Positions 1-11,390 are shown, numbered from the stretch's first letter. The stretch: 64,000 nt of DNA from Saccharina japonica (GCA_008828725.1 MEHQ01002773.1:124001-188000); one strand, 5' to 3'. Program-made: numbers and translations. Notes: generated from the letters alone by a model not told the origin.

Positions 1-1020
1 CATGGAGTCGCCAAGGACTCGCCATGGTAGGGTCATGGGCACGACATGGACACTCCATGGCCACACGATGAAATCACCACGGTGACTCCATGGACGCGCC
101 ATGGAGTCGCCATGGAGTCGCCATGGAGTCACTATGGAGTATCCGTGGAGTCGCCATGGTGCCGCTATAGCGCGACCATGGACACCCCACGGAGTTGCCG
201 TGGGCACACCATAGATACACCATTGAGTCGCCGCGGGCACGCCATGGACACCTCATGGCTACACCACGGAGTCGCCGTGTACACGGGAAGGTCACCCCAT
301 GGCCACACGTTGGAGTCGCCATGGCCTCACCATGGTCGGGCCATGGTCACGCCATGTACACACCATGGAGTCGCTACGGCCCCACCATCGCATGGCCATG
401 GTCACACCATCGACACTACATGGCCACACGATTGAGTCCCTATGGTCACTCCATGGAGGCGCCATGGAGTCGTCACGGAGCCGCTATGGAGTCGCCATGG
501 AATCTCCGTGGACACACCGTGGACACTCCATGGACACAGCACGGAGTCACCATGCCCTCACCATGGTATGGCCACGGTCACGCCATGGACACTCCATGAC
601 CACACGATGGAGTCGCGATCGTCATTCGTTTGAGGGGCCATGGAGTCGCCATGGAGGGTCCATGGACACCTTGAGGAGTCTCCAACGTCACACGATGCAG
701 TCACCATGGAGAATCCATGGACACCCCATGAAGGGTTTATGGCCACACCATGGCATGGCCATGTAGTCGCCATGAGGTGTACATGGCCACACGATGGAGT
801 CGCCATGGGGTCACCATGGTATAGCAATGGTGAGGCCATGGGCACATCATCGACACACCATGGATTTGCCATCGCCCCACCATGGTAGGACTATGGACTC
901 GTTATGGAGTAACCATGAACTGGCCATGGAGTAGCCATGGACTCGCCACGGTGTCACCATGGAGTCGCTATGAAGTCACCACGGCGGCGCTGCCAAGTAG
1001 CCATGGCCACCCCGTGGCGA
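1..1020. repeat. Degenerate 11-bp minisatellite (CCATGGAGTCG-type)
   Basis: The block is an imperfect tandem array of an 11-base unit close to CCATGGAGTCG, with variants such as CCATGGACACA and CCATGGCCACA. The core CCATGG is its own reverse complement and the period is not a multiple of three. The array therefore stays open in several frames on both strands, which gives spurious frames of 60-155 codons with SPW/TPW every 11 residues. The array runs off the left edge and fades near 1020. It is non-coding. Confidence 0.9.
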
Positions 1021-2685
1021 AGTTCCATAGTCATGTGCAAGCAAATTTCGGATAATGTACATCACCCATGTGTTCGCGCTGTTCGAAATGGAAACAAATG
1101 AAAAGCTGATACACGACACGTACGCACACAACCGCGAAAAATTTGACGACGGCAAGGAGGAAGGTGACGACCGTGATAACTTTGATAAAGGGAGAGAAGC
1201 GGAGGAAGAAGGTCACGGCGAAAGGTGGTGGAACTCCGTGGTCGACCGGAAGCTCGCGGCATTTCGTGCAGTAGTCATATATATATATATTTCTCTCTCA
1301 ACTTTGTGGTTCGCCTGCTGCTGCTGCAAATTATATAGTGCCTATCATGACTTAAAATCATGAACAAGTACTCCCCAAACACGAGCAACTCTTCAAATCA
1401 TGAACAAGTACCCCCAATTATTGAGCAACAGCATGACGATCGACTTTTCTGTTTTCGTTTGTTTTTTGCGAAACTCTTCATTATCTACGAACAACACACC
1501 ACCCTCACCGATTCACTCACCCACTGTACAAGGTGCTTTCGCTGACTCGCATCGCTTAACAATAAATGTTGTTGCTCAGGGGTGTTTGTGATGGTGGGAC
1601 AACCAAAACCCAGGGGCCAACCGACCCTCAAAATAACTCTCTCACCCACAACCCAAACCCACCAACCTGCACCAGGGCATCAATCATACAAGATTTCTGC
1701 GCTGACACAAATCGCTCAACGTGTATGTATAAGGATCCAATGACGATTGCAGCAACACGGCCACAAGAGAAGGACCGTCAACGCAGTAGCTTGATGCATT
1801 TGGGAGTTTGACTACTTGAAGGTGTCTGACACGCTCCTCATTCCAACCCTTCTTATACTAGGGTTCACAGCTGGCGCGATTCGTCCCATTGTCGGGACAG
1901 CGAATATATTAATATAGGAGACCGAATATTTTTGAGACAGGATTACCCTAGGCTATTATAAATAGCAAGGAACAGGTAGGTACTCGTACCCTCAAGCAGG
2001 AGTACAGTACGTGACAAATACTAACGGGCCCCTTCGGTCAAACACGAAAAAAAAAAGAGTACGAGTACGAGTAGGATGTACTCCTAAATACATGACGATT
2101 CTTTCAAATATATTTGTTTTTTATCATTGTCACAGCAGCAGATACTAGTCCTGGTACACTACTGTAACACCATATAATTACTCTTACACGAACACGGCAT
2201 AGATAGGCCCTGCCATAATAAACCAGTAATGTTTAGACCTGTTACCGACAAACGTGTAGCTTGTTCATGATGGTCTCTACTAGTAGGAGGTGTTGGAAAA
2301 CTTTGACCTGCAATAGAGGGCAGGCATTGCTGTGTTCGCATCACGAAACGAAATTAATTGACAGCAAGAATTTTGATCGTTTCGGAACTCCAGTTTATTA
2401 TCTACACCCTGCTGTGGCCCCGTAGGACATTACGGACGAGTCCAACTAGAGGCCCAGGTAGAGGCTCGCCTATTGCTACAGTACGCGACATATATATGGT
2501 AATCATATTTTATGTTTGGCCAGACCTTGGTCAGACTGGAATTATTTATTTTAGATGGAGTGTGTTCTATACTATTTTCAGTACAGAAACACCGCATTCA
2601 TTCGTCTCCCACCCCCCCCCACCCCAAATCTCAGTCTCAAACTCTGAAATCTCAGGTTGTCGCCTAATAATGTAGTAGTGCTCTG
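1021..2685. other. Intergenic, no gene recognised
   Basis: I see only short low-complexity stretches here: a TA run near 1279, two similar 24-29-bp segments around ATCATGAACAAGTAC at about 1357 and 1397, and an A-run near 2048. No open frame shows a recognisable domain or plausible splice context. Confidence 0.5.
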
Positions 2686-2948
2686 GACGCATGCTACGAT
2701 AGGGGTACCTCGTGATTTTTCTGAGCTCCTCACCTGAGAACCTCCATACCTGCAGTAGTCGCCAAAAAATAGCTTTTTTTGGAGGAAATTGAAAGTGCTA
2801 CCCAATGGACAACTCCATGACCTACAGTGAGTCTACTCTTGAAAATGTTTCGACACAAGACTGAAAGTGCGACGAGTTGGGGTTAAGGGGGCCGACCGCT
2901 CAGAAAAATGTTCTGCCAAAAAGTGCTACCTTTATCGCAGCACGCGTC
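2686..2948 (+). mobile_element. ~250-bp TIR element, 4-bp-TSD family (copy 1)
   Basis: The terminal inverted repeats begin GACGCATGCTACGATAG and end near ATCGCAGCACGCGTC. The interior has the family landmarks TTTTTCTGAGCTCCTCAC, TTTGGAGGAAA and GGTTAAGGGGGCCGACCG. Flanking tetramers are TCTG and TGTG, a 3-of-4 match. The copy has no coding capacity, so it is a non-autonomous DNA transposon. Confidence 0.8.
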
Positions 2949-4358
2949 TGTGCGTCCTCGTCGAAAATCTGGTTGAAAACTGTATCCACAGAACAGCTAC
3001 TGCTGTAGCTGGGGAAACTACAATTTTCCAAATTCGTATTTGGGTACCAGGGGTGTAGGGAGTCGTGTTGGGGGGTGAGGCCCTATTTTCGTGACGAACA
3101 AGGTGTCGGGTCGATCCGGCTCCTGAGGCAAAAAGTGTTGCCCGCGGACCTGCGCTATTTACAACTGCTCACGGACAGGGAGATGGTCCGTTCATTACGG
3201 GTACTGGAGATATACGTAAAATGTTGTTTTCGGCAGAAAGTAATGAAATCTCGAAAATATACCAGAATATTACTTAATGCATAATAAACAAAATATCGGA
3301 TTTGTTCTTCTTAAGTACCGCGGTGCCCTTATGCCCAAATTGCCCGAAGGGTCCGATACATGGAAATTTGAGTTTGAGACTTGAGAAGTTTCAAAAATTA
3401 AAATTCCAAGTCAAGCATTTTATTTGGGCTGATTTCAAAGAGGAAACATTTAAATGATGAACTATTAATCAGCAAATGGGGAATTGCAGCGAATCAGCGA
3501 AAATGAGTTTTCGACATTTCACGGCAGCCCGAGAAAACAAAAACCAGAAATACACCACCCGCGTCGATACCACCCCGCGCGGTTGCCATTACATTTCCGT
3601 TCGGAGTGGTGCATACCGGTATATAATAAAATACATCACAGCACACCACGAGTATTCCCGTTCCATGTACATATTATATAGTTAATGCTGTAGTATTCTT
3701 GTACGCTTTCAACGATCATTTAAAGTAAGTATTGGATTAGTTGAGGCCTCCTGCTACATCATGACCCAGTAGTTTCGGTTTGTACTAGTGGAACCACATC
3801 CCCACGATCACGTGGTTTCATTTGTTTGACTCCCGATTTTACTATTCGTAGCAACTGGTGAACGCCACTGGCGGAGGCGCAGCCGTTTCGCTCGTTGCGA
3901 AAAGAAGCTGTACCGCTGCAACGCTGCTTGTCTGTTTAGAGTTTAGAGCGATCACGAAATATCAGGGACAGAAAATGGTTTAGGCGGGGGACGTGGGGGA
4001 CGTGCATCTCCTCATCGATGGAAAAAATACAGCACATGACTGTTCGCTGTAGGGAAATGGTTGAATTGGGTGTTCAGGTTGTCGACGGGTGTCGACGGGT
4101 GAGAACACAAACACAGCAACACAGCAGCAGTAGTAGTAGTAGTACGTAGCGTACCTGATACAGCTCTTTTATTGATAGTAATAGTCATAGATGTCGAGAG
4201 ACAGGACTTTCAACCCTTGACAGACAGCAGATTTGCCTTGACATGCCTCGACTGACACGAAACTACTAGGTTTTAGTGTGGAACACTTCGTCCCTACACC
4301 CTTGACAGCGCATGTTTTGCCTTGCTTGACATGTCTCCTGACATCTTTGGTAATAATC
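2949..4358. other. Intergenic, no gene recognised
   Basis: I find no supported gene. A GTCGACGGGT motif is doubled near 4080 and is followed by a short CAGCAG/TAG microsatellite at about 4113-4145. Small open frames here have no recognisable domain. Confidence 0.45.
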
Positions 4359-4450
4359 GGCACGGACACTGGGTGTGCTGGATGTGGACGGGTAGAAAGG
4401 AAGGTTTAATGTGAAGAACACACACACACTGATGGGGTATTTAATGAAGT
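4359..4450 (-). repeat. Unclassified dispersed repeat, 5' core (minus copy)
   Basis: On the minus strand this carries the repeat core TACCCGTCCACATCCAGC, then ACACCCAGTGTCCGTGCCG. The core recurs at about 4620-4710, 5700, 7280, 8280, 13980, 43480 and 44200. It is followed by a CA run and TTCACATTAAACC, also shared with other copies. No coding capacity is seen. Confidence 0.7.
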
Positions 4451-4574
4451 GAAAAAACTGTTTAGCCGTGACTGGTGTACTCAAAGCACAAGGCTTTGCT
4501 TCCTGCACTGAGCGTACTGTACTATCTCTGTGTCGTAGTTTTGTGACCACATACTGTGACTGGTACTTTTTTAA

Positions 4575-5735
4575 GACGGAGAATCGGCACGGACACTGGG
4601 TGTGTGTGTTCTTCACATTAAACATTCATTTCTACCCGTCGACATCCAGCACACCCAGTGTTCGTGCCTTTCTACCCGTCGACATCCAGCACACCCAGTG
4701 TCCGTGCCGATTCTTCATCCTAAAAAGGTACCAGTTCTGTGGTCACAAAACTACGACAGAGAGATACTACACTCAGTCCAGTAAGCAGAGCAGACAATGC
4801 AACGCCATATACGACAGGCAAGACCTACCCTGCTAGCAATCCAGGTGCATGCAAGAGAAAAAAAAGAGAAAAAAGAAAAAAAGCGAAAATAAAAAATAAT
4901 ATAAAGTAAATATACTGAAGCAAATCAACAATCAAGCAACCAAACAAAAAGCATGACAAAACAAGAAAGAAAGTGTCGTACTTCTCCCAGAGGAGATGCG
5001 ACCTCCAATAAAACCAAATGAAATGAACGAAAATAAAATGGACCGAAACAGCGCCAACAGAGCCAGACTGAGAACGACAGGATAGGACAGCCAGCCGGAG
5101 CACACCAAAGGCCAGCCGAGGCAGGTTTGTGCCCGTAGTACAGGCAGGTTCTACCAGCTAGTCGGTCTGGCACCTACTCTGTTTGCCGTCTCTTTCCTGC
5201 TTTCGTCCGTCCTGGTTTCCCTATGACCCCCCCCACCCTCCGTCTCCCTTCCCTTGGGCGCCACCCATACAACGGGTACGTGGCACTTCCAACTCAATTC
5301 CGTTTCGTTCTCGTGTAACACACGAGAGTCCCGGAAAGAGAACGGGGAATGACAAAAACAAAATGAATACGTACGTAGCTAAGCCACCAAAGAATGTCCT
5401 AGGAAAAATACGGAAGGCGGAGAAACAAAGGCAAAAGCGATCACGGTAACATAAATAGGTGAAACAAAGTAAACGAAGCAAATGATGCGAGGGGTTGTAG
5501 CATCGCTGTCGTGCCCCCCTTGAGAAGCAACAACAGGCAATACAACAAGCAAAAAAGAAAAATGAAAAAAAGAAAAATAAGAAAAAAAAATAAAACAAAC
5601 AAACAAACAAAGGGAAAGAAAGACCACCAGAAACAGTGCCGCGTTCGAAGCGGCTACAGAGGTGCGCGGCACGGGTAGTCTAGGTGGGACTTACTAGTGT
5701 GCTGGATGTCGACGGGTAGGAAGGAAGGTTTAATG
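4575..5735 (+). repeat. Unclassified dispersed repeat, long copy
   Basis: This is a long copy of the same family. It opens with the CCCGTCGACATCCAGCACAC core, duplicated once about 48 bp apart. It continues with GTGGTCACAAAACTACGACA, GACCTACCCTGCTAGCAATCC-like and A-rich segments, then a GC-richer part containing TTGGGCGCCACCCATACAAC. The same order of landmarks recurs at 13955-15830 and, inverted, at about 9690-10390. Open frames in the TTGGGCGCC part give similar peptides (FPWAPPIQR-like) in three copies, but I treat that as DNA-level repeat identity. The class is unknown; I see no reverse transcriptase or transposase. Confidence 0.65.
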
Positions 5736-5832
5736 TTAACCCTTTTAGAACTGCAGTCCCGTTTTGGGGACAAACCACTCTAATTCTAAGCAATTTGTCC
5801 CCAAAACGGGACTCCAGTCCTATAAGGGTTAA
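5736..5832. mobile_element. 89-bp TTAA-flanked MITE (piggyBac-like)
   Basis: The element at 5740-5828 is flanked on both sides by TTAA (5736-5739 and 5829-5832). Its ends are inverted repeats starting CCCTTTTAGAACTGCAGTCC and CCCTTATAGGACTGGAGTCC, and the middle is also palindromic. It sits inside a copy of the dispersed repeat: other copies read straight through TTTAATGTGAAGAACACAC at this point, which gives a paralogous empty site. A TTAA target with CCC termini is typical of piggyBac-type elements. A second 89-bp copy lies at 53735-53823. Confidence 0.8.
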
Positions 5833-5860
5833 GAACACACACAATTTTGTAACATTTGAT

Positions 5861-7254
5861 TGTATTATATGTATGTAGTGTTGCCAGCTGAGTACCGCTT
5901 TCAACGGTATGATGAAGTGCAAGCGTTTCCGGCCATGGCGGTTGCCCGGTCGAGTCGGTTTGACCGCCGGTTATCTGGTGACGAGTCTAGCCTGGACGAA
6001 ACGCTTCCATGAGTCAAACTTTACGAGCCAATCGTCACTCACAGATGCCTGACGGTTTACCGGTTCCCAATAACCACCGAGGAACGGGTGATTTAGTGGT
6101 TTTAATTGGCGCCCCTGTGCCCACCTGTTACAGTTACTACTTCGACCTTTCGCAGTCACTCTCTATCGTCAATCGTCTGCTTCATTGCCGCCGGAGCGTA
6201 TCAATCCGCCGAGGCATACCAACTACAACCGTGTCCTCGTCAGGTGACGCCTGAACCACGTCTGTACGACATCAAGCCAGCCAAGAACTAGTCTGCGATC
6301 GAGAACCCCAGCTGGCTGCTACTGCATCAGGTGAGTGCTAGCGGTCCCAGCATCGCTGACCGAGGCAACATGCACACGCTGTTTCAAATGCTCAACACTC
6401 TCCCGCTTTATACGACGTATTATATACACTTGGTATACATTAACAATACTGTACACAGCACTGCCTTCTCGAGTTTTGTATTTACCTCTGGGACTTGTAT
6501 CACTCTTTCGCGTGTTTGTCGCATTACAGTATGAGTTGCCATAATTAAAGTTTTCGAGGTGCTACGTACGTATCAGGTACAATAGTGCGTTTGGGTGGAA
6601 GGTGCGCCCGCAGGGTCTCTCAGCGTGTCGGAAAGTGCTGACAGCGACACGGGGGCTGGCGCCCGGTCCAGTCCATACTCCACTGCCTCAGCGGGCAGAT
6701 TCTTATCGTGGTCGAGTATAGCAAATAACAATGCATCTGCAGTGCGAGTGTCGAACAGCTACTGTAGAAATTTAGTACACAGCAACAACAGCAGCAGTAA
6801 AACCGCTGAAATTGCAATGTGGCGAAGTTGATGCCCTCCTCTAGTATTGGCTACGCCCTCAAAATAGCCCGCAGGTTTCTCCGTACCGTCCCGCAGATGG
6901 CGGCATCCAATTTGTACACGAGTACCTGGTACACGGTACCGACGCCATGGAAATCGATGAACGGTGGGAATGTTCAGCCCTACAAGTTGCAACTATAGAG
7001 AGGAGGAGAAAGGAAATCAACAGCTAGGTACGAGTGCGTAGACGACACGTCTGACGATGGCTTGTCGAAAATACCGGTTGAGTTGCATCCCGTGAGGGTT
7101 GACACGCAGCAAGTACAAGTGAAGTGCTCGCGAAAGCAAACTAGACTACTTTACTATATAAAAACTGACGGCATGTTGCATCGAGAAGTACGCGGGATGA
7201 TGGGAAATGAAAGCAAATACCAACACCTCAGAGTGCAAAACAAATAAGTAGGAG
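5861..7254. other. Intergenic, no gene recognised
   Basis: Several 60-80-codon frames exist but none resembles a known domain. The stretch around 5940-6130 reads as coding-like on the minus strand, yet it lacks length and splice support. Nothing is annotated. Confidence 0.4.
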
Positions 7255-7440
7255 TGTGTGTTATTTACATAAAACCGTCCTTTCTACCCGTCGATACCCA
7301 GCACACCCAGTGTCCGTGCCGATGTTCCGATCCTAGCTAGAGAGACACAAACTCTGTGCTCACGAAACTGGGACACAGGTACATACTATTGTAAGTGGAC
7401 AGCACTGCAGTTCTTTATATGCCATCGTACGGGGTACGAT
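7255..7440 (+). repeat. Unclassified dispersed repeat, 5' fragment
   Basis: The fragment carries CTACCCGTCGATACCCAGC, ACACCCAGTGTCCGTGCCGA and a diverged form of the CACAAACT...ACGAAACT segment. It stops just before the poly-T of an adjacent SINE. Confidence 0.65.
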
Positions 7441-7449
7441 AGACACGTC

Positions 7450-7813
7450 ATTTTTTTTTTTTTTTTTTCTCCATCCCATTTATTATCTTCGCACTTCCGT
7501 ATTTCTCCCTCCCTAGTCGTAACTCAGATCCGGGGTCACGAAGTAGGCTCCTCTCCCTCCTCCCCCACTACGGTTCTTGCCTTGGTTTTTATCGCGCAGA
7601 GGGTTCAGCCTTCCCAACGCTCGTCGATTTTCATCGAATTTTGCCAACTCACGCTCTCGCGCTTTCCGCTAGTCGAGATCTTTTTTTAATTAATTTATTT
7701 ATTTTATTTTTTGCGAGAAAAAGTCCCTACGAGCATGCACTCGGGGGGGCTCGAACTCGCGATCTCGACTTCCACAGGCTTCGTGGTTACCTGCTAGCCT
7801 ACCGGGGCGACCG
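7450..7813 (-). mobile_element. tRNA-derived SINE (minus copy)
   Basis: Read on the minus strand, the head is tRNA-like. It has an A-box-like TAGGCTAGCAGG near 7795 and a B-box-like GAGTTCGAGCCCC near 7750, spaced as in a tRNA promoter. The body contains TTTTTCTCGCAAAAA, AGCGCGAGAGCGTGAG and GTGACCCCGGATCTGAGTTA. The 3' end is AAGATAATAAATGGGATGG followed by a ~19-nt poly-A (the T run at 7450-7468). A tRNA-like head plus A-tail defines a SINE. Four copies are present in this window. Confidence 0.8.
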
Positions 7814-8172
7814 TTGTTATTTTTTTATCCCATTTGTTATCTTCGCCCTTCGTTTCCTTCTCCTTCTTACTAGGAGTCGTAATCAAGATCCGGGGTCACG
7901 AAGCAGGTTGTTTTCCCCGTCCTCCCTACGACGGTTTGTGCCTTGATTTTTATCGCGCAGAGGGTTTACCCTTCCCACCGCTCGTCGAATGTCATCGAAT
8001 TTTGCTAACTCACGCTCTCGCGCTTTCTGCTCGTCAAGATATTTTTGCGAGAAAAAACCCCTATACCAGGTATACGAGTATATACGAGCACGCGTTCGTA
8101 GGGGCTCGAACTCACGACCTTGACTGCTCTAAAAGGGACGAGATGCACCTGTTACTCCGTCGGGGACGCCGG
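7814..8172 (-). mobile_element. tRNA-derived SINE (minus copy, adjacent)
   Basis: This second copy directly abuts the previous one, same orientation. Its 3' end is the minus-strand AACAAATGGGATAAAAAAA at about 7817-7835. The body shows the same landmarks. The tRNA-like head is more diverged (GTCGTGAGTTCGAGCCCC near 8110) and the A box is changed. Confidence 0.75.
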
Positions 8173-8822
8173 ATTGCGAGTGTTAAAATGGAGAAGATAG
8201 AAATGCATGAAGAACACCTATAGAAAAAAACAAACAAAAACAAAAACAAAAATCAAATGCGTGTTATGTATACCAACGTTCCTTCTACCTGTCGATATCC
8301 GGCACACCCAGTTCGTCGATAGTTTTTCTCGTTTGTTCGATAAAGGTTGAACCAATCAACGGGCTACTAATTCAGCGCTGACCACTGTAAGTAGTTCAGT
8401 GGTGTAACCCTTTAGGTGTTTTTTGTATGTTTCACATTACGATATTTGTTTCTTTTAAACCCGTAGAAATTCAAGTGTCCGTCGTGAGTCTTCGATCCTT
8501 TTAACTTTTATTAATGGAGAAATACAAGTTCCGTGGTTAGAAACCTGCGACATAAATAAGCTACATAGTCTTGCAGTATACAGCAGAGTAGACACTGCAT
8601 GCAATGCCATGGTATCGGGCTGGACACGACATACGACAGACACGACACGTGCGCCTTGTGAGAGGAAATAAAATGAAACAAAACAAACCCAAACCGAAGC
8701 AAAACGACATAAAATAAATAAAATGATCGTGCCTCTCCGAAGGAGATATGTGGCGCAGACGATACGAAACAGTGACAAGGAAACAATACCCCGACATTTA
8801 GAACCCGTTCCCCCGGCCGGGT
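8173..8822 (+). repeat. Diverged dispersed-repeat fragments
   Basis: An A-rich AAACAAACAAAAACAAAA tract near 8225-8255 precedes a copy of the repeat core at about 8278 (TACCTGTCGATATCCGGCAC). A more diverged section at about 8455-8820 contains the CTCTCCGAAGGAGAT landmark also seen near 4982 and 15338. No gene is supported. Confidence 0.5.
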
Positions 8823-9075
8823 GACGCATGCTACGATAGAGGTGCACTATGTTTTTTCTGAGCTCCTAACTTGAGGAGCTCCATACCACTCTGACAAAAC
8901 GGTGTGGGATGAAAATAAAACTGCTGCCGGATGCGAAATCTCATGACCGAAGTATACTCTGAAACATTATTCGTCACAAACATGAAAGTCCGACGAATTT
9001 GGGTTAAGGAGCCCGATCGTTCAGAAAACGATTCAGCCAAAACGTGCTGCTCGTACCTCTACCGTAGCACGCGTC
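8823..9075 (+). mobile_element. ~250-bp TIR element (copy 2), TSD GGGT
   Basis: Terminal inverted repeats are GACGCATGCTACGATAGAGG and, on the other strand, GACGCGTGCTACGGTAGAGG. The element is flanked by GGGT at 8819-8822 and 9076-9079, a perfect 4-bp duplication. It has the family interior and no coding capacity. Confidence 0.9.
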
Positions 9076-9111
9076 GGGTACGTAGTGGTACCCCCGAATG
9101 CTGTTGTTAGG

Positions 9112-9369
9112 GATGCGTGCAACGATAAGGGGAGCACTTTTTGGCTGAAACTATTTTCGAATGATCGGGATCCTTAACCCAAACTCGTCAGGCTGTCAAT
9201 TCTGTGCTGTAATATTTTTCATACTAGACTCACTCAGGTCATGGAGTTGGTCATCGGGTGTACTGTAGCACTTTTAATTTCCTCCAAAACCCGTTTTTCG
9301 GCAACGTATGGTGCTGCTCGAGTTAGATGCTCAGAAAAAAAATGCCGCACCTCTGTCGTAGCATGCGTC
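9112..9369 (-). mobile_element. ~250-bp TIR element (copy 3), TSD TAGG
   Basis: This copy is inverted relative to its neighbour 37 bp away. It is flanked by TAGG at 9108-9111 and 9370-9373, a perfect 4-bp duplication. Its interior is more diverged than copy 2 but keeps the GGAAATTAAAAGTGCTAC and CCTTAACCCAAACTCGTC segments on the expected strand. Confidence 0.85.
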
Positions 9370-9689
9370 TAGGTAGAGTTGATATCGTGAGCTCAAATTT
9401 CGCATGGGTCAGGCTTTAGGCGTACTTTCGAACAAATGTTTTGAATGTAATCAACTGCTGAAAGCGCGGTTAGCAGCGTGTGGAAACCCGCAATTCGATG
9501 GGAGTTGACGAGGAAAAAACAGGGCTGACGTCTTCTGAAGATAAAAATCCTGGCACTCACCGTAGCCGGAAGAAAAAGGGAAACGCAGCGGGGAGACATT
9601 GAACGGGGTGAACAAACATGAAAACACACCTGGAATCATCGTATAGATAGACAAGCGTAAGACCACGTACGAGCGAGAGGAAACGACAC

Positions 9690-10390
9690 GCAGCCGGAAG
9701 CGCAAACGAGCCACCCTCCAGGCAGCTACAGCAGTTTGTAGCACGAGAGGCGGGTGCAAACTGGGTGGGTCGGTCTGGTACCTTGCTCCCCTGTCTGCCG
9801 TCTCCTTCCTGTCTTCGTCAATCGTACCCCAACCCCGGAGAGAATGCGTTCGGCAACAAACCAAACCAACAACGTTTCGCCCTGGACGAGCTGCGACGGG
9901 GAATGCACCAAACTACAGTAAGAAACAAAAACAGTTGAAATGGAAAATAAAACCAATTTAAGTTACACATACATGTAAAACGAACAAAAGAGGTCCCGGG
10001 CTCGACTCCCACCAATGTCGAAGTTCCACATTTTTCCGGAAGGGGTCGTACGAGCTGTGGTTCCAGTGACATGCAAACGATTACGTCTTCGCACTTTTGC
10101 ACGCGTGTGGCACGAAAACGAAACTGAACTGAGTAAGACGTGCCACGCATCCGTTGTATCAGTGGCGCCCAAGGCAATGGAGACAGGGGGGGGTGCGCGG
10201 TTCGCACGGAACCCGCGGCTGGCGAACTATGGAAGGAGACGGTAGACAGGGTACCAAGGGACCAAACCGAGTACTGTTGGTAATCGGTATATTCATCGTA
10301 AGATGGGGTATGAAAGGGTAACCTAAACATAATTGCGTCGTAATCGAAGCAGATGCAGAGGTTCGCGGTGCGGATAGCCTGGAAATGTTC
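9690..10390 (-). repeat. Unclassified dispersed repeat, 3' part (minus copy)
   Basis: Minus-strand landmarks match the long copy at 4575-5735: the TTGGGCGCCAC segment near 10170, TCAGTTTCGTTTTCGTGCCA near 10105, and a GATGCAGAGG-type motif near 10350. A 170-codon minus-strand frame (9818-10330) is open here, but its conservation with other copies is at DNA level and I do not call it a gene. Confidence 0.55.
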
Positions 10391-10399
10391 TACATCCTA

Positions 10400-11390
10400 C
10401 TAAAATATTCGGCCTGGTGCTTTCCTACCCTGTCTTCTTTATCCTTTGTTTGCTGTTTTCGCCGATCGCAGCTTCCTCGCGCCTATGTTGCCTCTCCACT
10501 TCTCGTTCCCTGGCACACAGCCCACCGCTGATGCGTGGCTCTGTCTGCTCAGGTTCGCCCGATCCTTGGGCTTCTTGACAATGAACTATCCGGCTGCTTC
10601 GAGGATATCCATATACCACTTGCAGGCTTCATTCGCTGTGACAGTGACAGTCCACACAGCGTGTCTACTCCAGACACTAACCGGGAAAGTGCGGTCGTTT
10701 CTCTGGTAGCTCGGACCGCCTTGATGGGGGAGTTCAGAAGGCGTTCCAAGTCTTTAGCTTCCTGCCCGGTCTCGGACTCTCCCCACCGTCTATCTTCGCC
10801 AACATCAACCTACGTTGTATTCACCCTTTGTGCTGCCGCGCCACTCCCCCCCGCAAAGAAGAGACGCTGTCTACGGATTGTCTTTTCGAAACTCTCGCGT
10901 CGTGCCGGCTTGATGGCCGCGGGGCGTACGAGAGGGTCGCGTAATTGCCACGCTGTAGATTCTGGAAGTCAATGACCCGCAGGAGGACTTGATGGCGCAC
11001 ATGTTCAAGCCTGGTGAAGAAGTGTTGTGCAGTGAGAGCCAACGTCGAACATCGGTACAGTGATTTCTCAATCACCGCGACCTTCAACTTGTGGACCTTC
11101 AGACTTATCGGGGTATTCTTCATATCGTACAGCTTCGGGTCGAAACGTGTGAAGCATGCCCGCAAGGGACGGATCCGTCGTTCGGTGCTCATGGAGAGGT
11201 CAGCCTCTTTGTCGATAATGCCGTCGAGTAAAACAAAACACTGGATCGTTTGTCTACACCGTTGGGCAACTGCTTCGGCCACGAGTTGTGCAGCAGGGGA
11301 TGTCTGGTTCCATGTTCGAACAATAATCGTCTCGGTCCTACTTTCAGAGTTCTGCCGTTTTCAAAAAGTGACAATGGGGGTGTCGTCATT
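10400..11390 (-). mobile_element. Decayed non-LTR retrotransposon (LINE) reverse-transcriptase 3' region
   Basis: A minus-strand frame (10821-11282) encodes the C-terminal side of a LINE reverse transcriptase. It reads VLLDGIIDKEADLSMSTERR, then ACFTRFDPKLYDMKN, SLKVHKLKVAVIEKSLYRC and HHQVLLRVI-like HVRHQVLLRVI, then VARQHKG. This matches the familiar order FxYLGxxI..(D/E)xDL..EIxRRI...LYD...LSLKxxxLKAxVIExLLYGC...LLRxIGF...VARQ of endonuclease-RT LINE ORF2 proteins. The frame stops directly after VARQHKG. Related sequence continues downstream in other frames (SRPG, then a KW-type tail). The catalytic YxDD palm is not present in this fragment, so the element is truncated and dead. Confidence 0.75.

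Noticed and set aside
46-888. Long overlapping open frames on both strands
   Set aside because: They are produced by the 11-bp CCATGG minisatellite, which lacks stops in several frames. The peptides are only SPW/TPW repeats.
9818-10330. 170-codon minus-strand frame
   Set aside because: It lies in a dispersed repeat; similarity to frames in other copies follows from DNA identity.
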